Source: Hyposmocoma kahamanoa (Eukaryota > Arthropoda > Insecta > Lepidoptera > Cosmopterigidae). Taken from it: a DNA stretch of 64,000 bases. A program made the translations under genes and the position numbers. Shown one piece after another: positions 28,601 through 40,600 of this stretch. The stretch lies in contig NW_020653900.1 in assembly GCF_003589595.1 (NCBI RefSeq), positions 5,822,817 to 5,886,816 on the forward strand, written 5' to 3'. Position 1 is the first letter of the stretch, and each line of letters begins with the position of its first letter. The notes below the pieces were generated by a model. It ran no database searches and was not told the DNA's origin. It worked only from the letters and a program-made list of their open reading frames with translations.

Positions 28601-31600
28601 TTTTCAAAATCGGTCGACAATTGACGGAAAAGTCTGAAAACATACATAAAATATGGGTACATACAGCCGAACGTATAACCTCCTCCTTTTTTTTGAAGTC
28701 GGTTGAAAATGAGACTTCTTTTGTATCTAAATCGCGTATACTTGTTTTTTCAAAGAAACCAACTTTTCAGACCCTTCACACGTCTCATGGTCACGGCTGA
28801 CTATAAAAAAATGATTTCATTTCCAATTTGATGCAATCACGAAAGCCTGAGATTAATATAAAAACATTATATTTAAATGAAACTATAGCTTGTCATCCTT
28901 CTTGTCCTGTCTTATTTAGTAGCAGTGGAGCTCCTTGTGAAAGAGCTCGTCCAGAAAAGTCTGCCACATTACCTATTTCAGCCGCCAAGCTGTAATGTGA
29001 GGTTCCGGTTTTGAAGGGTATGGGTGTGTCTCAGCCTCTCAGTCTCTCAATCTGTTTGTCTTATGTCTCAGGGTGACGGGCACAGCGGCAGAAATATCAG
29101 ATCTCAGGTCTTTGCATTTTAAAGCTCTGAGTGGCACTCTAACTGTTATGGAGAAACATGTCGCTTTCCACCAAGTGCACGACTTGTTCGTCACTTAGGA
29201 TTAGAATAATAAATTAATAATAGGTATCAAAAACTATCATTTGTAGCTTAAACCTTTATTTCGCCATGACGACGTCACTTGTTTTCGCCGTAGTTCCGCT
29301 AAGTGACCAGCGAATTAAGTCGCACCCTGTACCAATGCATCATCTTTGTTTAACCGCCTACTGAATTTCCGAGGGCGCGCGACAAACAATACTAAAAATA
29401 GAACAACCTATATAAACTTTCTATAGCGTTCTAATTTTGTAATTGTTTCCCGAGTCCATTATTTTCAGGTTTTACTGACCTTGATCTAATTGACTTTGAG
29501 TACCAATTTCGTCTTTACAGTACTTTCGATTTAGCAGGTATTTACTATATATACAATTTTTTAGCATTTTATGGATTCGAGGCTGCTCTTTCCAGTTTCA
29601 GGAATATAATGACTTTTATGACTTAAATCACTTATTTAAACAGTATTAAAATAGTTTTTTTTTATCGAGTGACCTAAACGAACCAATACATACCTCGGGT
29701 ATATAAAGCTCGGGTGTCTATCCGAAGGTTTATATTGGCTTTTAGTCTTGAGGTAAAAAGCTTTACTTTTTACTTCCATTGCGAGAAAAAAGTAATTTGT
29801 TATGCAAGGCTGCAAAGTTGTTGTTTAACGCGAGTACTTATATTGAAACCTGAGCAAGCGAAGGGATGTAAGATTTCAAAAATAGAATCGTGAGCGTAGC
29901 GACGGTTTCAAGTCACGAGACGCAAAACAACTTTGCTGCCGAGCGCAACACAACTTTTCACCTCACTAATGGTAAATGGTAGATGAAAGGAAAACAGGTG
30001 ACCTATAATAACAAATCAGTTTTAATGAACAAAATTAGTTATCGTTGTCAATGTTGTCAACTTATAGTAAGAATAAAATATACCAACGGATTTATATTAC
30101 ATATAATAATGTAATTTTTTATTATGTCATTATGTATTTTTGTTTTGTTTCTCCCTTCTTTTCCATTTTTTTTCTTTCCTTTGTCTGTTCCTTTTCTTTT
30201 TTCTCAAGCACAAGAAGATGTAGTGACTGATATACGATCTCTACCAGAGGTCTGCCAAACGAAAGCAACAGTTGTCAGAAAAGACGCAAACGCCGCAAGA
30301 GCCATTTAACCCTGTGTTTATCTCATCCTACTTAAAACTGATAGACCAACAAGACACAATGTTAATGCCCTACCGTTGCGCAGCAGATTTTCTTTTTTTT
30401 CTTATTGTTCCTTTTTCCGTTTCCGTACACACACGCATTTTTTCCCATAGACTTAACATAGTGGAAACTATGTGGTAACTTGACAGATGATAGGTTGAAA
30501 TTCAGATGTGGACTTTATGACGATCAGTAGAATTGTAGCAGTAGAGCTCCTCGTAAAGGAGTTCGCCCAGGGAAGTACTGCCACGTTACCTATTTTTGCC
30601 GCCAAGCAATAATGTGAGCATTACTGCGTTTCGGTTTTGAAGAGTAAGGACTTGTCAATTTATCTCTCAGGTGACGGACGCGAGTGATTTACAGCTCTGT
30701 GGCACTGCAACTGTTACGTACGAGCATGCCGCTTACCGCCAGACGCACAACTTGATCGTTTCGTCACTAGATATCATAAAAAAATTGTATTTATGAAGCT
30801 AATTTAAAATGTCATGCATATAGATTGAGAAAATTGTGCAATTTGAGTGTATGCCTTCAATGCTTCGCTTGCTCCTGGTCGGTATTTGTTTTGCCTACCG
30901 GTTTGTATGGCCTACATTTATTTCTCTCGTGAGTTTGGGCACAATTTGTGGTTGTCTATGTATGTGTCCATGGCATCCGCGGCTCAGGGTTTCCACACAC
31001 CACATACACGCACTCACACATGTACGCACGCACGCTTAATGCTTAAAAGGAGGCTCCAGTCGGTATTATTTATGAAACCATGTTTGAAGATAAATAAAGA
31101 ATATTATTATATATAAAAAAGACTAAACTATGTTACGGCCCGTCTAATGGTCGAGCTTCACCGCGAGTAAATTTGATCAAATCAATTACTTAATGATATA
31201 CGCTACACTGTGCTAGGTGTACTATCTATCTCCTCAGGTAAACATGACCTCGTGGCAAGGCCTTTAGTGAAAATATTAAACTTTCCTCATTCCACAAGTT
31301 ATCAGGCCGTAAGACGGAACCGCAATCCGATACACAATGTTGATCTTTGGAAATGGAGTTCTAGTGTTTGTTTTTAGATTTATTAAGAATGAAATCGAGT
31401 CTTATGACGGTAATATTTGATATTAAATTTGACTGGCGGTTCTGGAAATACGAGGGTTAATAAAGCAAAAAGTTATCTAATGATTACACGACTGTCGTTA
31501 CGTTCTCCTGTCCAAGTAAGCGAAAAACACATTATATTATTTGATTTCATCTTTACTCTTTTGTTGTAGGTATAGGGTTGTTTGTAAAATGCTAACAACT

Positions 31601-34600
31601 ATAACTAACATAATAAAAAACAACTTTTGTTCCATGAGTGACTGCCTCCGTGGTCGAATGGTTACCATGCTAGACTGGCACGCGGATTCGATTCCCGGGC
31701 CAGGAGAAACATTTCTATGGCCTCTAGTGAGTTTGAGTGTAAGTTGTGGTTGTCTATGTGTTTGACATCCGGGTCATCAGGGTTTCCTTAGAGTGGGTCA
31801 TGATTAAAAACGTACAGGTTCCGCTCTCTCACAATATCCATTGTATACATTGCGGTGTGTACATTGCGAATGTGTTGTGACAACAGCCTATTTCGTCTTC
31901 TCCTATCGTTCTTTTATTTTTTTATAATATTAAGTGACGGGACGAACAATTCGTGCGCCTGATGCTAAACTACACGCCTGTCAATAACAGTTGCAGTGCC
32001 ACTCAGATCTTTAAATCGCAAAGATGTGAGGTACACTGCCATTGCACCCGTCACCCTGAGACATAAGTTGACAAATCCCATGTGCCTGTAATTTCACCAG
32101 CACCCTTACCCTTAAAAACCGGAACACAGTAATGCTGACATTACTGCTTGGCGGCAGAAATAGATAAGGTGGCAGTACTTCAAATCTAAGTTTGCCTATG
32201 TATCTATATTTGTCTGGCACGTCATTACTACTGTATATAGGCTTTGAGCAGAACACTAAACATAGATTGAAGCTCGTCTGTCAAAGCGGAGCGAAGAAGA
32301 TTCAGCAATCAAGAATATTCCGTTACTTGACTAAGCAGCGCCTTTGTAAAGTCAAAATCATTCTCAGAAATCCCTACCTTTGTAAATAATGTGCCATATC
32401 GTCCCTCTGCTCACTAAACGCTGTATTTGATATTTTTATTCTAGCTGAATATGTATGCAATCTTAGGGCGATGACACAAGGACGTTGCGTTCATCAGAAC
32501 GCTATTATTTCAGCGTACTAAGTTGCTTGCAGTGGATGGCGAGCCGTTTCATGATGTTCAACAATCAACTTTGTTCGTGCTCAAGAGGGAAAGTCCTAAA
32601 CCGAAAATAAATTAGTCTGGAATAAATGCCTAATGACAGTTAAAATTTAGTAGCAGTAGAGCTACTTGTGAAAGAGTTTGTGCAGGGAAGTAGGAGAGAC
32701 CGGGGCTGGTAGTTCCCGGGGTAAGATATTCTCACAGCAATAACTTTGCAAGGAAAATATGTAGCAATACATGTGAAGCGCGTCGTTAAAGCGTCAGGTG
32801 ATGCGTCTTGCCGGCAGCCATTTCAGTAACTCCGGCGACGACGTGTGGCTATGGGTGTGGCTATGTAATTGGAGCTGTCAAAATATCACGTAAGTAAATA
32901 TTTTCTTGTTTAAATTTTTTGGTCTGTCTTTGTATAATATGGGCCGATTCATACATAACTTTTCTAAACTGTAGTGACATTAGTAAGGAATCTTATTGTT
33001 TGAGTATTTTTTTGATTGATTCTATTACTTCGCCGGTACGTCAGTCTTCGTATAAAAACGTAATTTGGGGCTATAAGTTCCTCTCTCGAGGGGCTGGTTA
33101 TTCCTAGGAACAACTTCCCCAATTGACCTGCAATCATACTTAAAATTTTTATGACCATTTTTCTTTGTTTTCAGGATGCCAAACTACAAACGGGCTCACG
33201 TCAAATATTTAGACAAGATGATAAAGTCGCTTATGTGTGTCTCTACTGTGATTCAGATGAAGAAATGAGCGATGAATAATATTATTGATGAATAAGAATG
33301 TAGTTGTTTTTTTTTAAGTTAGTTGTGCATAATATAAACAGTACATGCGTACAGTTATAAAATAGGTGGTTTTATTATAGAAAATCTTTGTTATTCTGGC
33401 ATAATAAAGGCGGAACAATTTGCCTCAAAGAAAGAACAACGCGCCCCAAAGCGGGGCTGAATGTTCCGCTCCGAAATTTGTCAAAAATTTGCCTCTATGA
33501 AAAATATTATTGAGATATTAGTAGAAGTGACTATACTATTACAAAAAGCGATAAACATTTGTTCAACATTTCCACATGTTGAAAATCAAATCCTTCATTT
33601 TCAGTATAAAACTGCAAACTATTTGAAAATCGGAACGTTCAGCCCCGTTCTCCCCTACTGCCACCTTACTTATTTTTGCCGCCAAGCAGTAATGTAAGCA
33701 ACTGCGATCCACTTTGGACGGGTAAGGGGTGCTGGTGAAGTTACAAGCACATAGGACTTGTCAACTTATGTCACAAGGTGATGGGTGCAGTGTCATTGCA
33801 TGTAAGATCTTTGCGATTTGAAGTTCTGGGTGGCACTGCAACTGTTGTGGATAAGCCTATCGTTTACCTCCAGGTGCACGACTTGTTCGTCTCGTCACAT
33901 GGTATTACGAAAAAACCGTCCATGCAACATGATTTTAATAAAAATAACTACGTTAAGTACATTTTGATAGCTGCTGAGTTAGCTGAAAGCACGGGTAGAT
34001 AAAGGGGGAATGGAACGATCTCGATAAACTTAATCCAATTACGTATTCGAAACAAACGTTTGTAAAGACCAAATGTTGCCATTGTTGCCAAATGTTGCCG
34101 GTTTTATCCTTACAAAATTGTAAGGATGAAACCGTGATAGCCTAATGCTTAGGCCTACGGCCTCTCAAGCACAAGCCGAGGGTTCGAATCTGAGTTCACA
34201 CCTCTGAGTTTCTCGGAATTTACGTGCCCAAAGATGTACCTCAAGAACTATCACATATTTTTGAATAAAAAATTACGGAGAATTCCTTAAAAAATTAAAT
34301 GGAAATTATTAATCACTTAACCACTCAAAATGATCATTCGAACATACAAATGACTGGCAACACAATAATTATACATGGCAATGCCTATGTTTCAAATGGT
34401 ATGTATTTAGCTAGCGGGATTATTCAAAAAATAGGTGTAATGGTTTTAAATAATATCAACTACTTTTTGTAATTGATTAATTACGAGTCCATTACTGTAT
34501 TATTAAGACTACTATCTAATAAAGTCGGCTAAATTTTTCAGCAATTTCTATTAAAGTTAAAAAGATTTCAGTTAATGGATACTTTCCTATATAATTTAAG

Positions 34601-37600
34601 AATTTTTTTGACATCAGTTGTACCGAGGTACACAATTGGGCCCAAAATTGAAGGGATCCTTTAATTTGAAATTTACCATGAGCTTTACTTTGAAGGAAAT
34701 ATCTTGATGAAACTTGAACGTCGAAGAAGGTTCACAATCCTCGGAAAACGTATAAAATTTTTACCCATATGCCTAAACCTACGCCTGAGAGGAGAGCCAT
34801 GCACAGCAATGGGACTTACAAATGGGTTGACGATGATGTAAAGATATAATACACTGAGCTTAATAGCGCTGGATACTCCATAAAGTCCTTATTTAATGTT
34901 GTCAACAAAGTAAACATAAATTAGTAAAATCGAAAAGACTTTAGTTATTTTGCTAAAATATTCATCGTCATAGGTTTTCTGACCTTCAAAGAACTCATCG
35001 ACACGTCTGGGCAATAAATAGAGATCAGCATGAAATGTAACGGAATACCCATTGCGGCTTTTTGCGAAAATCTAGGGGTTTACTTAGTGGAAGGCGCATT
35101 AAAATATAAAACTTTCAAAGTGCGTGATAAATTATTAGTTTTTATCAATGACGTCACAGGACTGGCAGAACGCCAGTGGTACACGTAACACTAAGACGAC
35201 CCCGATTCGTTGGTAGGTAACTAAGCGTATTACATTGGGACACTATTGGGACAGTAAACAACAAGTAATTGAGAGTTTCAGTCTACACATTTCGATACGA
35301 GCCCTGTATATGTATAGTGTTGTAACGCCAGTGGATTTCGTCTGATTAAAAACAGGAACTCAAAAAAGAAGCACAATTTTTCTTTTGGGGCTAAATATTA
35401 TGCCATATGGTAATGACGGTTTGCAAGTTTCCGTACTGTTGATTGTACAATGCTGTATAATATAAGTGCGGATTAATTTTCAATATACATGGACTCTCAT
35501 CATGTTTTTTTTTTAAATTTAATCTGTACAGAGTACTAAAAAAACCAACCTCAAAAGCCATTCTTCCTCTAGTTTGCCACCCTTGGAGGTGGAATATTTT
35601 CTTCAAATTTAAATGGGACCACTACTGAAGTGCCCTCTTTCCGACAAAAAAGAATCATTAAAATGCGTTCACAAATGCCTGATGAGTTATCGCGTAACAT
35701 AGATATTAAAAAAAACAAGCAGTCGAATTGAGGACCTCCTCTGATTTTGAAGTCGGTTAAAAACTAATAGCGCATTTGACTTCCATCTCACCTGATGGAA
35801 AGTGACGATGAAGTTGACGATGGGCCATGCACACCTAAATAATGAAATAGTGCCTATTCACTCTTGCCTTGCAAGATTCCTCTTAGCTTTAACTTTGTAC
35901 CAAAATTCACACAATACTACTGGAACAACTGATCTAGGTCAATCTGTGAAAAATGTACTTGGATTTGTAATAGTAAACACAAATTATAGAAATAATTAAT
36001 CACTCTAGTAAACTGCGGATGTTTTAATTTTTAATTTATTGGTTTTAGCAACAAAGCTATTAATTCTAATAACTTTTAATAAAATAAAAACATAAAAAAT
36101 TACGTAAGGAAAAACTATTTAAGTGTTAGTATTTAATTAAAAAGTGTTTCCAAACGAAAAAATAAACCTTGTAACTGAACTAAAAGAAACATATTACCAA
36201 AACTATAAATTTCAAAATTATAAATATTTACAATTCTAAATGCTTCCAAAGCTCCTGGGAAGTTCTGGAAAATTTAGAATCTTATTCTAACCCATCTTAC
36301 GGCAGATGACATTAGAAAAAAAGAGCGCCACCAAGTGGCAGAACAAGGAACAAACTTAACATGTTATGCTTCCATAAGGTCTAGTTTTATATAAAAAAAA
36401 TTCAATAGAAATTGTAAGAAAACTTTCAACAAAAGTTTATTTATTTTTTATTCAAACACCATGTTAAAAGTTTTGGGGCGTTAAAGCAACTTTGAATAGG
36501 CTGAATAGTAGTAGCAAAGAAAAACAGAAAAGTGTAAAAAATACAACTATTAATTTAAAAAAAGGATGCAGCCCTTAAGAGGGTAGCAGTCTGAGCTCTC
36601 TAATCAGGAACGTTCGATTTCCTGTTACACCAATATACGAAACTTCATTTCAACTAAATATGTTATGGTCAAAGAATTACGGGTAGTGCAAAAAAAACTT
36701 TACTCTGACATTCATAGTACAAGGTATTTTATATTTTGTAGCCAAGTCATTGATTAATTCCTGGCACATTTATTTATCGATTCGTTCATAGACAAAGGAC
36801 CGCTTTATTATAACCATTAATAAAAATAGGCATAAAACATGTTATTATTGTCTATAGCCAATTCTATCCTCAATTAAATTTTTCTATCTATCCGACCATG
36901 TTCATGGCGACCATTTGGACTCCTAGTTGGTGGCGCTGGTGCGCTCAAAGATGACCAGATGACTAATGACAGGGCTTCGTCACTTGGTCGAAGTTACGCG
37001 ATTAGTGCCCACCGCTGAGTATATCGCCGACAATGCAAGCGCTCAGACAAGTCTTTCATTTACATTACAATCCTTGTTTGTACAAGGCTTGTACTGGGGT
37101 TGTCCCCAGCATTTAGTTCCGCACGACTGCACACGACGGGCAACGCTATTTTCACCTCTCTGAGCGCGTGCTTAGGTTCCTTTTTCCTCGTAGTGAGCGT
37201 TTGGTTTCATTATTCAGATTTAGTGGGCTAGTATATTGTAGGGATTTTCGATTTTGAATGAAAGTGATCGAGTTCAGTTTTACGCTGCTCTTCAAACTCG
37301 TGATCTTGCCTCTTCGCAATCCCATTTGTTGAATTTGATGGTTTTGCTGGATTATGAAAAGCCAATCACCTGTTTCCGGCAGTTCCAGAAAAATCGAATA
37401 AACATACATTATTGTTAACTAGACTAATGGATAACTCACGTACTTAAATTGAATTTTTGCTCGACATGTTTCGAACTAGTCTGTGGTCCTTAATCATGAG
37501 ATTCCGCGGCGGCGACTCGACGGATATTGCACGCCAAAGCCCTGACAGCACGGTCACTCAATACGGCTGCAGGCGCAAGCGGCTGTGAGCAACCACCCTC

Positions 37601-40600
37601 GTTTGCTTCATTTTTATTAAAGTCATACGCAGGATTGCAATAACGTAGTACCTAACACCGTTTTCCACTATGTCAGTGGTTAATGTGGTCATCCACAACT
37701 TTAGAAAGTGACATTTTTAATAAGAATGAAGGAAACGAGGGTAGTTGTTCACCGCCGCCTGCCGCCTGCGCTCGCACCCGTACTGATTAGAACACTGGGA
37801 CAAAAAGGACAAAAAGTCCCAGTAGTTCTATTATAATACAAATACTCAATAGAACTAATGGGAATGAGAGAAATTACCGAGCTGTCAGGACTTGGCACGC
37901 TGTTTCAGTCGAGTCACAGCCGCGGAATCTCACGATTAAGGACCACGGACTGGTTTGATGCTTGTTGAGGGAAAAATTCGTCTTAAATATGTGACTTATT
38001 CTTTAGTTCAGTTAATACATCTTACGGTAGTTTTCTATTTAAAATTGCTATTGTTAACGCCTTTCTGTCATAAAATTTTAATGAAAGCAACTTTAGTTAG
38101 TTTAAGCGTTTAACTTTATTTATCATCAAAATTATTATTCGCTAGTCACACTGAAGTAAAATCTAGTCTAAAACACGTATCTTCAAAACGGGCCCGAACA
38201 CCCGATTAGTGTGTTCCCCACTCTTACATTTCAATAGAAATTTAAACCGTCGGAAAAATAACACGATACCGGTGTTACCCGATGTTTTATATCCAAATTT
38301 CACAAATCTGAACCAGTATTAAAATTGTACGTGTTATTAATCTTTCCTAACTCCCATCGTTTATCGACTCAACTCAAATAACAGTTACGAACTAAACTTC
38401 CCTTTTGTCCCTTCAGTTTACTTCAGGAATACTCAAAAATGTTTTTACCTGGCGTATTTCAATAGGACCTTCTAAAAATAAACATCGAAACCGGTAAACA
38501 TTTGTCTTTATTAAGAACATCCTGGCAAGTTAGTTACTTTCTTCTTGTAATAGAACAAGGTATAGTCTATGATTGTGCCAGCCACATTTTTGTAAGACAG
38601 TGAATTGGACATACAGAATGTTTTTTTATAGGCAGTGGTGACGCTATAAGAAAAAAAAATACCTTCGATAGCTCGTGACCACCAATAACGCCACCATGTA
38701 AACACTTGCGTACGCAGGTTAATGCTCGGCGGAGATGCGGATAGTTAATTTATAAAAAATGCCTCATCCGCAAGATGAGGATTTTTCAGTTCGAATATTA
38801 ACGTCACACACACACAGTTATTTTTATTTCACTGGATTCATATAGTCATAAAAATATACTTTACGGAAAGGGCTAATTGACATTGTTCCTCCAGTTTTTT
38901 TCCAAAAATTGTTAGACTCTCTTACTTTTAGTGTTCTGCATTAAATACCACGGTTTTTAGACTAATTGTCAAATTTGCTGATAACATAATCATCATTTTT
39001 TCAGAACTAAACGACGCCCTGCAAGTAGCGCGCACGCAGGAAATTAGGATACCTTTCGGTGTCGGCGTGGCAGGCCTGGCAGCGCAAACCAAGACCCATA
39101 TTAACATCAGGAACGCTTATGCTGATCCCAGGTAACTGAAAGCATAGGATAATTTTGTATCTTACTGATATAAACGACAAAATTGAAATTTTGTCTACAG
39201 TTAATAAAACGATTGAACACTCTGTATAACAAATACGGGATGTCCCACAGCTAGTAGGGAATGTACTTTAAACATTAGATGGATTTTGCTTCATGGAGAC
39301 ATTATTTCATTTTTAAAAGTAAATAATGCTGCAGTCAAAGAGTTTTAAAAAGTTACTTGCCTCTCTTGGGAATTGAGCCGACCAAATGTGGGTAAAAAAA
39401 CCTGTACTGATGTGTACTTGCAGTTTGTTACAATCAAGAAAGTCAATGTACGAACGAAACACAGAAAAAAGCGAAAAACAAGTAAAAATCGAACGTTAAA
39501 CGTTATGTATTATGTTAAACGTTAGGCACGTTTAGTAGCAGTGGAGTTCGTCCAGGGAAGTACTGCCACCTTATCTATTTCTGCCGCCAAGCAGTACGTT
39601 ACTGCATTCCCGTTTGAAGAGTAAAGGCGCTGGTTAAATTACGCGTACATGAGACTTACCAACTTATGCTTCAGGGTGACGGGCGCGGTGGCAGTGCCAG
39701 ATAGTGTGTCGCGTACCACCAGGCGCACGACGTATTCCGTTCCGTTACTTGGTATTATAATATATTTAAAAAAAGTGCTGAAAGGGCTATAATAAAATAT
39801 GCTTAAATATTTTTTTGCGACTGCTACCATTCGCTACATTACACTATCTACAATATTTATGATCTCTGTACAGAATACTAAAAATACCGACCTCAAAAGT
39901 CATTCACCCCGTAGTTTGCCACCCTCAGAGGTGGAATATTTTCTGCAAATGTAAACGGGACCAGTACCGAGGTACCCTCTTTCCAACAAAAAAATAATCA
40001 TCAAAATCGGTTCACAAGCCGGAGTTATGCGTTACATACACACAAATAAAAATAGGTACAGTCGCATTGAGAACCTCCTCCTTTTTTTTAAGTCGGTTAA
40101 AATTCTTTAAGTCGCATAACTGTGAGACACCCTGTATATATTCAAGTACCGTATCGAATTCCAATACCATTTGATAAAGTAGGCACCTAGCCAGAACGCA
40201 ACTAGAAATGGGGCAGTGAAATTGGAATTGGAGAAATCCACTTGCTTATTCACCGCCTCTAACACTTCCGAGGCAACAGTCCAATATTACACAACCTATG
40301 CATTACATTACCTTAGGAAATCTCGTATAAATTTGCATATAACTTATAGTTCAATGGATTTGACGTGTAATGTAAATAAATAAGTAGATGAATAAATGTT
40401 CGTAATTTTAGTTTAATAAAGCCACACGTTATCATACGTCAAAAGCGCTTATTTCACACGAAATGCAGACAACATATTAGAAATTGCATGAAATAAATCA
40501 TATGTATTTTCTAAAGTCCAAGCTTCGAAGCTGACAGTACATTCTAATGTGTTATTTGACAAATATCAATTTCTCGCTTAGTTAGTCGCTGGATGTGGTC

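Larger units (their letters stand above)
18391..39004 (+). other. Pde6: Pde6 intron 2 (20.6 kb)
   Basis: This is the longest intron. It holds Rep-A copies at 20.07, 22.71, 28.92, 30.54, 31.92 and 32.65 kb, SINE-S at 21.7, 24.57, 30.9 and 31.64 kb, Rep-B at 20.8, 28.1 and 35.5 kb, the TRIM-like element at 25.7 kb and the large foldback at 37.45 kb. About 18.4-20.0, 24.8-25.7, 26.7-27.5, 36.0-37.4 and 38.0-39.0 kb show no repeat or gene I can support. There is a short TA-rich run at about 21350-21435 and a GC-rich patch (gcggccgccgc) at 27479. Confidence 0.8.

Noticed and set aside
32461..32560. Possible MITE start (cttagggcgatgacacaagg)
   Set aside because: No matching inverted end was found before the next recognised repeat.
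36545..36612. Candidate tRNA gene on the plus strand
   Set aside because: It has box-like words and an apparent cacca end, but no cloverleaf could be paired by eye. Kept only as a tRNA-like sequence.
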